From: Candidatus Methanoperedens nitratireducens
GTDB lineage: Archaea; Halobacteriota; Methanosarcinia; Methanosarcinales; Methanoperedenaceae
DNA length: 47,202 nucleotides
Assembly: GCF_000685155.1 (NCBI RefSeq)
Contig: NZ_JMIY01000001.1
Span: 39,749-86,950 of the forward strand
Direction: 5' to 3'
The notes under the pieces: generated by a model
What the model saw: the letters and a program-made list of their open reading frames with translations, nothing else
Database searches by the model: none
What the model was told of the DNA's origin: nothing
Position numbers and translations under genes: made by a program
Shown: piece by piece, positions 25,185 through 33,588 of the stretch
Numbering within the stretch: the stretch's first letter is position 1
Layout: every line of letters starts with the position of its first letter

Positions 25185-25352
25185 TTAATTCTTTGTGGAC
25201 TTTAAACAACCATAACATGGCTTAATTTTTAAATCGTAAACATCAAACCATTCAATAGTATGGTCAGATGAAATGTTATCGCAAATTGCAGATAGAATTG
25301 TTGCAGTTACACCACTTTTACGTGGGCTTCCATTGATAAATAGAACTTTCAC
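25185..25352 (-). pseudogene. Remnant of an iron-sulfur flavoprotein / NADPH-dependent FMN reductase
   Basis: From GTG at 25352 the reading frame gives VKVLFINGSPRKSGVTATIL, the flavodoxin-like FMN phosphate-binding start of this family. It ends shortly after IKPCYGCLKS, which in intact iron-sulfur flavoproteins is the beginning of the cluster-binding Cys motif. The stop follows 4 residues later and only about 56 of the expected roughly 190 residues remain. No continuation was found in the bases beyond. The frame runs back into the 42-bp promoter copy, so the ancestral upstream context has also been lost. It is a decayed 5' fragment. Confidence 0.7.
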
Positions 25353-25388
25353 TGTAATCCTTCCATGTAAATGGGACTTGATTTTAGG

Positions 25389-25430
25389 ACTGACATAACT
25401 ATTTATGTATTCAATTACTACCTTTTGAAT
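25389..25430 (+). promoter_or_regulatory. Promoter module, copy 2 of a 42-bp duplicated element
   Basis: This copy differs from 24271-24312 at two positions and keeps the ACATAA-CTAT-TTATGT inverted repeat (25393-25408). It ends 13 bases before the ATG of the PP2C phosphatase gene at 25444, nearly the same spacing as copy 1. Confidence 0.65.
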
Positions 25431-25443
25431 CAAGAGAATAATT

Positions 25444-26184
25444 ATGTTAGCCTACTGCGGTGTAACTGATACAGGGGGAAGGGAGAACAATGAGGATGCC
25501 TATATTACCCTGGCTCTGGAGCACAGGCACCTTTATCTCTTAGCTGTTGCAGATGGATTGGGAGGGCATGCAGCCGGGGAGGTTGCGAGCATGCTTGCAG
25601 TAACAGAACTGGCTGAGACTGTAAAGAAAGATCATGATTCTCAAAAGGCTGAGTCTTTAGAATCCATGAAAGAACTGCTGGCAGCGGGATTCAAAAGGGC
25701 TAATGAGAAGATCTGCTATGAAGCGAAAAACGTGCCTGGTAGATATGGCATGGGAACAACACTGGTGGCAGCGCTGCTAGACGATGAGGGCAGGGGCGTT
25801 GTGGCTAATGTGGGCGACAGCAGGGCTTACAGGATAGGAGAGACAATCAAAAGGATAACTAAAGACCACTCATATGTTCAGGAGCTTGTGGATAGAGGGC
25901 TGATAAGTGAGGAACAGGCATTCAGGCATCCTGCAAAGAACATAGTGACAAGAGTAATGGGCATAGAAAACGCGAACCCGGATTTTTATGAGATAAAGCT
26001 GGGCAGGGATACGCTGCTTCTGTGCTCAGATGGTCTAACCGATGCCATGAGGGATGAGGAGATAAGAGAAGTAGTTTCAGGGACTGTAAGTCTGGAGAAT
26101 AAATGTAAAAATCTGGTTAGCGCTGCTTTGAGCAGGGGTGCGAGGGACAATGTAACCGTTGTTCTGGCATCCAGCATGCAATAA
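25444..26184 (+). CDS. PP2C-family serine/threonine protein phosphatase
   Basis: The 246-residue enzyme has the PPM/PP2C motif series: DTGGRENNEDAY (metal-binding Asp), VADGLGGHAAGEVAS, GTTLVAALL, NVGDSRAYRIG, CSDGLTDAM and RDNVTVVLA. It is a stand-alone bacterial-type PP2C, like the Stp phosphatases that reverse Hanks-type kinase phosphorylation using manganese or magnesium. No kinase gene lies in the window. It is cytoplasmic, without membrane segments. The gene uses the second copy of a duplicated promoter and converges with the SDR gene. Confidence 0.92.
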   Translation: MLAYCGVTDTGGRENNEDAYITLALEHRHLYLLAVADGLGGHAAGEVASMLAVTELAETVKKDHDSQKAESLESMKELLAAGFKRANEKICYEAKNVPGRYGMGTTLVAALLDDEGRGVVANVGDSRAYRIGETIKRITKDHSYVQELVDRGLISEEQAFRHPAKNIVTRVMGIENANPDFYEIKLGRDTLLLCSDGLTDAMRDEEIREVVSGTVSLENKCKNLVSAALSRGARDNVTVVLASSMQ

Positions 26185-26206
26185 GACCAGGAAGCTAACG
26201 CACCCT

Positions 26207-26896
26207 TCAATAAAGCTCTATAGACTGACCGGGGTAATACTTCTCCGGATGGGTGCAGATATCGGCAACTCTCTCAACAATTTCTTCCGGCTTGTGATAT
26301 GCTCTCTCTCCTGGAAACATTCTATTAAACATTCCTATATCAATACTTCCAGGACATAGAGCAATTATTTTAATCTTCTTGCTAACCTCCCTTGAGGCAG
26401 CCTCAGTAAGACCGATAACCGCAAATTTTGATGCACTGTATGCACTTAACACAGGGATGCCAGTTTTCCCTGCACCTGAGGAAATATTGACCACCAGACC
26501 ACCATGTTTTTCCATTTCAGGAATGACATGCTTCATATAAAGAAAAACACCTTTTACATTCACATCCATTACTTCCTCAAATTCTTCCACCCTTGTTTCC
26601 CGTAGATATTTCCTTAACCCGATTCCTGCGTTATTGATCAGCACATCGACCCTCCCTAATTCATTAATGGTATTATTGATGACCTTTCTCACATCATCTT
26701 CTCTGGTAACATCCCCGCTGATAAAAATCGCCCTCCCACCTTCATCGTTTATCTCTTTAGAGACCTTTTCAATATCTTCCTCAGTCCTTGCGGTTACAAC
26801 GATATTTGCTCCTTCTCTGCCCAGCCTTTTAGCAATATATCTTCCCAATCCTCTTCCGCTTCCGGTAACGATTATAGTCTTGTTTTCAAGTCTCAT
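26207..26896 (-). CDS. Short-chain dehydrogenase/reductase
   Basis: The 229-residue protein is a classical SDR: TGSGRGLGRYIAK for NAD(P) binding near residue 11, NNAGIG around 90, catalytic Ser in VNISSGAG and YSASKFA with the Tyr-x3-Lys pair near 150. Substrate cannot be predicted. An ARTEED stretch after the second strand suggests NADPH preference. The start is ATG with AGGGGAG upstream. It is divergent from the threonine-dehydrogenase-like gene and may share regulation through the TATA-containing gap near 26940. Confidence 0.88.
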   Translation of the reverse strand: MRLENKTIIVTGSGRGLGRYIAKRLGREGANIVVTARTEEDIEKVSKEINDEGGRAIFISGDVTREDDVRKVINNTINELGRVDVLINNAGIGLRKYLRETRVEEFEEVMDVNVKGVFLYMKHVIPEMEKHGGLVVNISSGAGKTGIPVLSAYSASKFAVIGLTEAASREVSKKIKIIALCPGSIDIGMFNRMFPGERAYHKPEEIVERVADICTHPEKYYPGQSIELY

Positions 26897-26988
26897 TATA
26901 TATCTCCCCTTGATTACTCTTTTTAAAGATAGAGGAATACTATATATCGTACAAGCACAACCTAATTATAGTTTTTCAACAGGTATTT

Positions 26989-28029
26989 ATGGATGCAATG
27001 AAGGCTGTAAGAAAGATGAAGGAAGGACCCGGACTGGATATTGCAATGACCGGAATTCCAGTGCCTGGAGAACATGAGGTACTGGTGAAGATCAGGGCCT
27101 GCTCACTATGCGGAACTGATGTACATATATACAATTGGGATCATCCCTGGTCTGAAGGCAGGATTGTGCCCCCCAGAACTATCGGTCATGAGGTATGCGG
27201 CGAGGTTGTAGAAGTGGGAAGCGGTGTTACCCTTGTCCAGGAAGGCGATATGGTATCTGCTGAATCTCACATATTTGACGGAATATGCATGCAGTGCAGG
27301 ATGGGTAATATGCATATCTGTTCAAACCTCAGGTTCTTCGGTGTGGATGTTGATGGTTTCTTTGCCGAATATGCCGTCATGCCTGAGGCAAATACCTGGA
27401 AGAACCCGCCTGATATGCCTGTGGAGATAGCTACCCTGCAGGAATCCATTGGCAACAGCGTGTACACCGTATTCAGCCATGATGTCACTGCAAAAACAGT
27501 CGCAGTGTTCGGGGGCGGTCCGACAGCTCTATTCGCTATAGGCATTCTGCGGGCTGCGGGTGCTGCCAGTATTATCAACGTAACAGGTTCACAGTTACAT
27601 CTTGACCTTTCCAGGAAGATGGGTGCGGACTCTGTCATAAACAGACATGAATCAGACCCTGTGCATGAGATACTGGAGATAACGGGTGGGCAGGGTGTGG
27701 ACGTGTTCCTTGAGATGTCAGGAAGCGGTAATGCCATCAAACAAGGGCTGAAAGCATTGCGGCCAGGAGGCAGGGCCTCTATACTTGGATTGCCCACAAA
27801 GGATGTATGTATCGATATATCAAGGGACCTGGTTATGAAGGATATCACGGTCAGGGGCATATACGGCAGGAGGATATGGGACACATGGCTCACCACGTCA
27901 AGACTGCTCTCCACAGGTAAGTTCGATCCCACCCCGGTGATCACACACAGGATTAAGCTTGATGATTTTGAGAAGGGTTTCGAAGCTATGAGATCAGGCG
28001 AGGCAGGAAAAGTAGTAATGTTCCCATGA
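26989..28029 (+). CDS. Zinc-dependent dehydrogenase, L-threonine 3-dehydrogenase-like
   Basis: The 346-residue medium-chain dehydrogenase closely resembles L-threonine 3-dehydrogenase: CGTDVHIYNWD (catalytic-zinc Cys41), GHEVCGEVV (His67-Glu68), the Rossmann segment VAVFGGGPTALFAIGI, GIYGRRIWDTW and ITHRIKLDDFEKGFEAMRSG. One structural-zinc ligand is altered: the expected first Cys is Asp97, followed by Cys100, Cys103 and Cys111. The nucleotide loop has FGGGPTALF rather than a GxGPxG consensus. Oxidation of threonine or a related polyol is probable but unproven. ATG at 26998 (MKAVRK) is an alternative start matching family N-termini better. Confidence 0.82.
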   Translation: MDAMKAVRKMKEGPGLDIAMTGIPVPGEHEVLVKIRACSLCGTDVHIYNWDHPWSEGRIVPPRTIGHEVCGEVVEVGSGVTLVQEGDMVSAESHIFDGICMQCRMGNMHICSNLRFFGVDVDGFFAEYAVMPEANTWKNPPDMPVEIATLQESIGNSVYTVFSHDVTAKTVAVFGGGPTALFAIGILRAAGAASIINVTGSQLHLDLSRKMGADSVINRHESDPVHEILEITGGQGVDVFLEMSGSGNAIKQGLKALRPGGRASILGLPTKDVCIDISRDLVMKDITVRGIYGRRIWDTWLTTSRLLSTGKFDPTPVITHRIKLDDFEKGFEAMRSGEAGKVVMFP

Positions 28030-28203
28030 GTATTATGCCAGTTTTATTCCCAAATAGAGAAAATAATATAGTGAGCAGGCGAGGGATAGGATTAGGTGGT
28101 GGAAATGGTTAAAAAAGTATTTTCCTGCCCACTATTAATTCGTATATACACGAACAAAGTATTTAAAACTGACTGATGCATAACTTAGAACTGCTCATTA
28201 TAA

Positions 28204-28241
28204 TCCGATGTTTAGAAGCCTTTAAATACATATACATCGGA
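28204..28241 (+). promoter_or_regulatory. kaiB promoter with TATA box inside an inverted repeat
   Basis: TCCGATGT (28204-28211) and ACATCGGA (28234-28241) are perfect inverted 8-mers around a 22-base core containing the TATA-like TTTAAATA (28221-28228). The kaiB ATG is at 28314 with an AGGAGGGGGG ribosome binding site. An additional palindrome TTCGT-ATATAC-ACGAA lies at 28139-28154. Otherwise 28030-28203 shows nothing coding. Confidence 0.5.
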
Positions 28242-28313
28242 ATGCTACAGGCATTACGACTTAAGCATTACTCCAAAAATCTTTAGATGCAACTAAGGAG
28301 GGGGGGATCTTAA

Positions 28314-28637
28314 ATGAAAAACGTATCAGAGGAACCAGGACAAGAATCTACAGAAACGGAAGTATGGGAACTGAGATTATATGTTTCAGGGCAGACACCG
28401 AGAGCACTTACAGCCTTTGCCAATCTCAAGGAGATATGTGAAGAGCACCTTGCTGGCAGATATCGAATAGAAGTGATCGATCTTAGCAAAAATCCACAAC
28501 TGACAAAAGAGGATCAGATCCTGGCCATACCGACAGTGATAAAAAGACTTCCACTGCCTATAAGAAAAGTAATAGGGGATCTCTCAAGCACTGAGCGCGT
28601 TCTTGTGGGACTGGGTCTGCGCCCGCTCAAGAGATAA
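28314..28637 (+). CDS. kaiB: KaiB family thioredoxin-fold protein
   Basis: The 107-residue protein aligns by eye along almost its full length with cyanobacterial KaiB: LRLYVSGQTPRALTAFANLK, IEVIDLSKNPQLTKEDQILA, IPTVIKRLPLPIRKVIGDLS and ERVLVGLGL. In cyanobacteria KaiB switches fold to bind KaiC and relay clock output to histidine kinases. KaiB-like proteins outside cyanobacteria are linked to KaiC-type ATPases or stress and two-component signalling. No kaiC or kaiA is in the window. The nearest neighbours are two receiver-domain proteins. A very strong ribosome binding site and a palindrome-flanked TATA box suggest efficient, regulated expression. Confidence 0.92.
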   Translation: MKNVSEEPGQESTETEVWELRLYVSGQTPRALTAFANLKEICEEHLAGRYRIEVIDLSKNPQLTKEDQILAIPTVIKRLPLPIRKVIGDLSSTERVLVGLGLRPLKR

Positions 28638-28699
28638 TAGCGCTGGGTCAAGCCCGGATCACGGGAGGCACTGCCCCCGGCAGGCATCGAAGTTTTGAA

Positions 28700-29038
28700 T
28701 TATCCTATTTGCTTCTCAGCAAGATCGCCAGCTATCGGCAGTTTATACCTCTCACCTGTATATGCTTTATACATCAACAGCAGCCAGAGAATTAATGTCA
28801 ATAATCCTATGAGGGGCGACAGCACCCAACCGATAAACGGGATAACTCCAATGACCACCGAGATCACGAACAGTGATACGAATGTAATCACTGACTGCAT
28901 TGCATGGAACCTGACGAATCTATTTTCTTTTTCCAGCAACAGAAACACGATTCCAGTTATAAAGCCCAGAACATAGCATAGAACTGCTTCTATATTCTCA
29001 TTTATGCCCAGAACTGTAGACGTTTTTTTTTCTTCCAT
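28700..29038 (-). CDS. DUF4870/Tic20-like small membrane protein
   Basis: The 112-residue protein has three hydrophobic helices (about 15-35, 45-70 and 70-92). The hallmarks NIEAVLCYVLGFITGIVFLL, ENRFVRFHAMQSVITF and IPFIGWVLSPLIGLLTLIL fit the DUF4870 family of small integral membrane proteins of unknown function. The start is ATG preceded by AAAAAAGGAGGA, a strong ribosome binding site. It lies downstream of the receiver-cytochrome b5 gene on the same strand, 142 bases away, but the gap contains stem-loop sequence, so cotranscription is uncertain. It converges with kaiB. Confidence 0.8.
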   Translation of the reverse strand: MEEKKTSTVLGINENIEAVLCYVLGFITGIVFLLLEKENRFVRFHAMQSVITFVSLFVISVVIGVIPFIGWVLSPLIGLLTLILWLLLMYKAYTGERYKLPIAGDLAEKQIG

Positions 29039-29180
29039 AATTTTTTATCCTCCTTTTTTTAATTATGTCGCGTTTATTGTTTAAAAAATTTACTGAGATA
29101 GACTATCAAAGGCTCTCCACAGGCAGAGCAGATCCTGTGATAATCTTTGTACTACATACCAGCCCTGATCGGCTGGAATC

Positions 29181-30254
29181 CTATGAATACACTATTTTCC
29201 CTCCATCATAACCGAGAACAGTGACTATCGGCGCAAGGCTCACTAATAACGCTAAATAAGTGTAATAATTCAAGTCTACCTCTGTGAGTATATCCGTATA
29301 CAGGGTTCGCAACATGAAAGATACAGTGGTAACGACGATCAGTGCGATAGCAAATATTATTTTCCGGGCAAAGACTTTAGTCATTTTCTCTGCATAAGTG
29401 ACTTTCCAGCTAAAAAGACCTGAAAGTGTGGCCAGAGGAGCAGTTAACAATCCAAGTACAAGTATGTAGTATGATGCTATTTCAAAAGTGATTTCTTCCG
29501 TAAAAATATACAGGAATGCTAACAGGGGAATAGCAACTGAGTACGCTATGGAAAAATGAACAAGTATCGGATGGAGGTGCAGGCCCTCTATTCTCTGCAC
29601 AAGTCTTTGTCTGAACGTCTTCTCCGGGCTCAACTCCCCGACGATATGGAACTTTACCAGTACCTCTTCACCATGCGTCGCTCTTAGCATGTTCTCTGTC
29701 AGGTCAGTTCCTGCAAAGTGACTGCCTGCATGAATCCCATCTCTCCAGAGGCTGCTGTTTGAAACATCGTACACTTTTCCTTTAAATGCTGCGTATGCAG
29801 GCCTTCCTTCCTTTCCGTCAAACTCTCTTAATTCCATGGCTGTGAAATGCCTCTCCTCCCCGAGCTTGCGCGCTATGGAATAGCGAATGGTACGCGTGAG
29901 CAGGTTGCTATCCACCTTTCCTTTGATAAGATAATCCTGTGCGCCCCTGCGTACTGCATTGATTGCAAATGTCTCATCATCAAGGCCTGTCAGTACCACA
30001 ATAGGCACTTCTGGTGCCTGGGCTTGCGTCCTGGTAAAAGTATCAAAACCACGGGGGCTATCCGGGAGGATGAGATCCAGCAGGACAACATCAACCCCTC
30101 CCATGGTAATGCGCTCAAGTCCGCTTGAGAGCCTGTCTTTCCATTCAATATCGAACGAGATATTCTTTGCTTCGATCAGCATTTCCTTTATCAGTCTGGC
30201 ATCGCCCGGGTTATCTTCGATCAGGAGTACATTAACGTGCTCCATTTCATTCAC
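29181..30254 (-). CDS. Receiver domain fused to cytochrome b5-like and membrane (DUF2231-like) domains
   Basis: The 357-residue protein has three parts. Residues 6-130 are a response-regulator receiver with acidic pair Glu13-Asp14, phospho-acceptor Asp60 ([11 protein letters not shown]), Thr89 and Lys111. Residues 136-207 match the prokaryotic cytochrome b5-like domain ([36 protein letters not shown]), with His175, His179 and His194 as candidate haem ligands. Residues 213-355 hold about four transmembrane helices resembling DUF2231 ([20 protein letters not shown]). The b5-DUF2231 combination is known; the N-terminal receiver is unusual. It overlaps the upstream receiver gene by 8 bp and probably acts as a phosphorylation- or redox-controlled membrane output. 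Confidence 0.85.
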   Translation of the reverse strand: MNEMEHVNVLLIEDNPGDARLIKEMLIEAKNISFDIEWKDRLSSGLERITMGGVDVVLLDLILPDSPRGFDTFTRTQAQAPEVPIVVLTGLDDETFAINAVRRGAQDYLIKGKVDSNLLTRTIRYSIARKLGEERHFTAMELREFDGKEGRPAYAAFKGKVYDVSNSSLWRDGIHAGSHFAGTDLTENMLRATHGEEVLVKFHIVGELSPEKTFRQRLVQRIEGLHLHPILVHFSIAYSVAIPLLAFLYIFTEEITFEIASYYILVLGLLTAPLATLSGLFSWKVTYAEKMTKVFARKIIFAIALIVVTTVSFMLRTLYTDILTEVDLNYYTYLALLVSLAPIVTVLGYDGGKIVYS

Positions 30255-30702
30255 CGGGCGGAAGGTTCACAACAGTGAACCAGAAATTCACGATAGACTT
30301 AACTACCGCTATGAACTGATCAAGATCAATCGGCTTAACGATATAGCAGTTGGCATGGAGGTTGTAGCTTCTGATGATATCCTCTTCTGTACTTGAAATC
30401 GTCAGGATCGCTGTCGGGATACGCTTCAGATTTGGGTCATTCTTAATCTCTGCCAGTACCTCGTGGCCATCTTTCTTGGGCAGTTTCAGGTCAAGCAGTA
30501 TAAGATCAGGCCGGGGTGCACGGGCATACCTGCCTTCTCTGTGCAAGAAGGACAGTGCCTCCACACCATCCATGACCACAGAGAGATTATTAGGCACCTT
30601 AATCTCCTTCAGGGCTTCTTCAGCCAGACGTATATCACCCTGGTTGTCTTCAACCAGTAAAATCTGGAACAATTTATATTTATTATCCATATATATGATC
30701 AT
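30247..30702 (-). CDS. Stand-alone response regulator receiver, Rcp1-like
   Basis: The 151-residue single-domain receiver has [18 protein letters not shown], phospho-acceptor Asp71 in [24 protein letters not shown] and the Lys in IVKPID. This is the Rcp1-like subgroup, which usually pairs with phytochrome-type or hybrid histidine kinases. There is no output domain, so it may act as a phosphate shuttle. It is the first gene of the pair with the receiver-cytochrome b5 fusion, overlapping by 8 bp. The start is uncertain: ATG at 30702 directly abuts the GGAGGTGA ribosome binding site, and ATG at 30690 (MDNKYK) is the alternative. No cognate kinase lies in the window. Confidence 0.9.
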   Translation of the reverse strand: MIIYMDNKYKLFQILLVEDNQGDIRLAEEALKEIKVPNNLSVVMDGVEALSFLHREGRYARAPRPDLILLDLKLPKKDGHEVLAEIKNDPNLKRIPTAILTISSTEEDIIRSYNLHANCYIVKPIDLDQFIAVVKSIVNFWFTVVNLPPGE

Positions 30703-30876
30703 TCACCTCCTGCTGGTATTATAGATATCTCCTGAATTCATATTCGTATTATTCTCCCGGTCATATGCTGCATGATCAGGAGCTGCTTTTGAATAATAAC
30801 CTTAACTTTTCCACAATAATAGAATGAATTGTGTAGACTAAAATCTTTATGGTCATCCTGGAGTATATCAGCACAA

Positions 30877-32403
30877 ATGATTAAAAAAAGACCTCTTCTT
30901 TTAATGATCCTTGACGGCTTTGGTATTAGTAAAAACAGAAAAGGTAATGCCATAGCTGCAGCAAGGACACCCAATCTGGACAGACTCTTCTCGGACTACC
31001 CTCACTCTGAGCTTGATGCATCAGGCGAATCCGTGGGACTGCCGGAGGGCCAGATGGGGAACTCCGAGGTTGGACACCTTAATATCGGCTCAGGGAGGAT
31101 CGTCTACCAGGACCTGACGCGGATAACAAAATCAATCAAAGATGGGGATTTCTTCAGGAACAGAGGGCTTCTTGAAGCGATCGGGAACGTCAAAAGCCAT
31201 AACTCATCGCTGCATCTCCCTGGATTGCTCTCAGACGGCGGGGTGCACAGCCATATAAGCCATCTCTATGCGCTTCTCAGGCTGGCAAAAGAGCATGGGA
31301 TAGAAAGAGTCTATGTTCATGCATTCCTCGACGGCAGGGATGTACCCCCAAAAAGTGCACTTGATTATATCGAAGAGGCAGAGAACATGATGAAAGAGCT
31401 GGGCGGGGAATTCGCGACCATCTCTGGAAGATACTATGCCATGGACCGTGATAAAAGATGGGACCGGGTAGAGAAAGCCTATAGTGCCATGACCGAAAAT
31501 ACGGGTATTACTGCCAGGAGCGCATCTCTTGCTGTGAAGAGTGCATACGAACGGGGCGAGACAGATGAATTTGTCACCCCGACTATCATTTTAAAAAATA
31601 AAGAACCCGTATCTATGATATCGGATAATGACTCAGTCATTTTCTTTAATTTCCGCTCTGACCGTGCCCGCGAGATAACCCGGGCCTTTATAGATGATAA
31701 TTTCAGGGAGTTCAGGCGAGACCATTATCCACATACGTATTTCCTGTGCCTGACTCAGTACGATGAGACTTTTAGTGTACCCGTTGCCTTCCCTCCTGAA
31801 TCGCTGAATAATATTCTTGCGGAGGTTCTATCCAGGCACAATTTAAGACAGCTTCGGATAGCAGAAACAGAGAAATATGCCCATGTCACGTTTTTTTTCA
31901 ACGGCGGCGTGGAGGCGCCTGTTCAGGGCGAGAACAGGATACTGATACCCTCTCCAAAAGTAGCCACATATGATCTGCAACCCGAGATGAGCGCATTCCT
32001 GGTGACAGATGAAGTGGTGAGCGCGTTATTATCAGGAACGTATGATATTATTATCCTGAATTATGCCAATCTTGACATGGTGGGGCACACAGGTGTTTTC
32101 GATGCAGCAGTGAGGGCTGCAGAAGCAATCGATCAGTGTACAGGCAGGGTGTACGATGCTATAGGAGCATCGGGTGGACTGCTGATTATTACTGCTGACC
32201 ACGGCAATGCCGAGAAGATGATAGATGAGGCAGGAGGAATCCATACAGCGCATACCTCTAATCCTGTGCCTTTCCTTTTCTGTGAGAGGGGCATTGTGCT
32301 CAGGAATGGCATACTGGCAGATATAGCCCCGACGCTTCTTGACGCTCTGGGAATGGAGAAACCAGCGGAGATGACAGGGATATCTTTAATATTGCCATCC
32401 TAA
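30877..32403 (+). CDS. gpmI: 2,3-bisphosphoglycerate-independent phosphoglycerate mutase
   Basis: From ATG at 30877 the enzyme has 508 residues, the usual length of the long iPGM type. It interconverts 3- and 2-phosphoglycerate in glycolysis and gluconeogenesis. It carries LLMILDGFG with the metal-binding Asp, [16 protein letters not shown] with the catalytic Ser, [30 protein letters not shown] and the C-terminal [11 protein letters not shown] and [11 protein letters not shown] metal ligands. An upstream TTG at 30829 would add 16 non-conserved residues and is less likely. It is divergent from the receiver pair with about 175 bases between. Confidence 0.94.
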   Translation: MIKKRPLLLMILDGFGISKNRKGNAIAAARTPNLDRLFSDYPHSELDASGESVGLPEGQMGNSEVGHLNIGSGRIVYQDLTRITKSIKDGDFFRNRGLLEAIGNVKSHNSSLHLPGLLSDGGVHSHISHLYALLRLAKEHGIERVYVHAFLDGRDVPPKSALDYIEEAENMMKELGGEFATISGRYYAMDRDKRWDRVEKAYSAMTENTGITARSASLAVKSAYERGETDEFVTPTIILKNKEPVSMISDNDSVIFFNFRSDRAREITRAFIDDNFREFRRDHYPHTYFLCLTQYDETFSVPVAFPPESLNNILAEVLSRHNLRQLRIAETEKYAHVTFFFNGGVEAPVQGENRILIPSPKVATYDLQPEMSAFLVTDEVVSALLSGTYDIIILNYANLDMVGHTGVFDAAVRAAEAIDQCTGRVYDAIGASGGLLIITADHGNAEKMIDEAGGIHTAHTSNPVPFLFCERGIVLRNGILADIAPTLLDALGMEKPAEMTGISLILPS

Positions 32404-32433
32404 TTCATATACTTTTTAAACATATCTTATCAC

Positions 32434-33549
32434 ATGAACGCAACTGGCGATTTAACTATTCTTAATGGCAGACTCACAATACTTGTGGCTTTCGGCCATG
32501 GTGTAGAAGTGGAAAAAAGCCAGTTAACAAAACTCATAGGCTCAGATGTGATCACAGAACGATGGAATAAACCCATAGAAGTGGAGCGATTAGAGGGTGT
32601 AGCCGTAATCGCTGCAGGTAATGAGAAAATAACATGCAGTGCTAATATATTTACCGATATTTTTACCGCGGGCGTATCGCTCCTGCGAGTCGAGATAGAG
32701 ATCAGGGACAGGATATTATTCAATGATATCCTGGTAGCACTTAACTCTAATACAATTATTGTGGAGGGACTTGATCTCCAGGCATTTACGAACAAGATGA
32801 TCAACGAGATCCGTGAAAAACTCAATCCTGGAAAGAAAGCCCCATATTATCCGATCATTAAAAAATATACACTATTAAAACTAAATGATTTTACTCCTGA
32901 GCTTGACCAGAAAAGCCTGAAAGAGCAGTACGGCGAGGTCATCACGCGTTTTCTATCTGCTGAGACCTCGATCCGTCCGCTGCACAGCAGGGAGATCACG
33001 GAGAAGCTTGCCAATGATCTCTCCTATTATGATGAGGATCTGTTTCTTGCCTCACCCGAAGGTGCGTTTATTCTTGGCTGCGAGGATTACCTCAAGGATC
33101 TGCGCGAGTTGCTTGAGCTGTCAATATCGCTTTTTGTTCTATTCCAGATATATGATCAGAAGATAGATTCTGAGATCACAAATGCCTTTGATGCGATAAA
33201 AAAACTGCGCAGCTCAAGGTTTTACTTCCTCACCCAGGCGCCAAGAAGGCTTGAGAAATCCCTGCTTAAGGTAAGTGAGATCGGGCTTATCATCCTCGAT
33301 GATATTGAGGACCTGATGAATCCCCATAAGATAACCCCGGACTGGTATTACCAATCTGCCTATCTCAAGATGCTGGACACCCTGAAAGTATGGGACTTTG
33401 AGAAGGTGGTGCAGCATAAGATTGATGCCCTGCAGGAACTCTACTCCACAGCAAGAGAGTTCTTTACAGAGCAATTAACGATAATCCTTGAAGCTGCTAT
33501 CGTTGTATTGATATTCTGGGAAGTGATCAAACCTCTTTTAAATCTTTGA
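32434..33549 (+). CDS. DUF155/RMD1-like protein with C-terminal membrane helix
   Basis: The 371-residue protein is not firmly recognised. Its C-terminal layout resembles RMD1/DUF155 proteins: PDWYYQSAYLKMLDTLKVWD, a helix with KIDALQELYSTAREF and a final hydrophobic anchor IILEAAIVVLIFWEVI. The N-terminal half is alpha/beta (GRLTILVAFGHGVEVEKSQL) and carries EIEIRDRILFNDILVALN. The middle has LFLASPEGAFILGCEDYLKDL. It is probably held at the membrane by its tail. The start is ATG at 32434, 31 bases after gpmI. Its last 42 coding bases are imperfectly duplicated just beyond the stop codon. Confidence 0.6.
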   Translation: MNATGDLTILNGRLTILVAFGHGVEVEKSQLTKLIGSDVITERWNKPIEVERLEGVAVIAAGNEKITCSANIFTDIFTAGVSLLRVEIEIRDRILFNDILVALNSNTIIVEGLDLQAFTNKMINEIREKLNPGKKAPYYPIIKKYTLLKLNDFTPELDQKSLKEQYGEVITRFLSAETSIRPLHSREITEKLANDLSYYDEDLFLASPEGAFILGCEDYLKDLRELLELSISLFVLFQIYDQKIDSEITNAFDAIKKLRSSRFYFLTQAPRRLEKSLLKVSEIGLIILDDIEDLMNPHKITPDWYYQSAYLKMLDTLKVWDFEKVVQHKIDALQELYSTAREFFTEQLTIILEAAIVVLIFWEVIKPLLNL

Positions 33550-33588
33550 GGCTGCTATCGTTGTGCTGATATTTCGGGAAGTAATTGA
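33487..33588. repeat. Imperfect tandem duplication of the 3' end of the DUF155-like gene
   Basis: The segment starting TTGAAGCTGCTATCGTTGTA (near 33488) recurs as TTGAGGCTGCTATCGTTGTG (near 33546), offset by 58 bases, with several scattered mismatches over about 42 bases. The first copy codes for the C-terminal anchor. The second begins inside the stop codon and runs to the convergent FKBP gene. Confidence 0.8.

Noticed and set aside
28105-28170. Short frame MVKKVFSCPLLIRIYTNK upstream of kaiB
   Set aside because: No clear ribosome site, overlaps promoter palindromes and looks like chance coding.
29159-29176. Hairpin CCAGCC-CTGATC-GGCTGG just past the receiver-b5 fusion gene
   Set aside because: Six-base stem without a following T-run; too weak to call a terminator, although it may reduce read-through.
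30829-30876. TTG start that would lengthen gpmI by 16 residues
   Set aside because: The extra residues do not match the family N-terminus, whereas [16 protein letters not shown] from ATG 30877 does.
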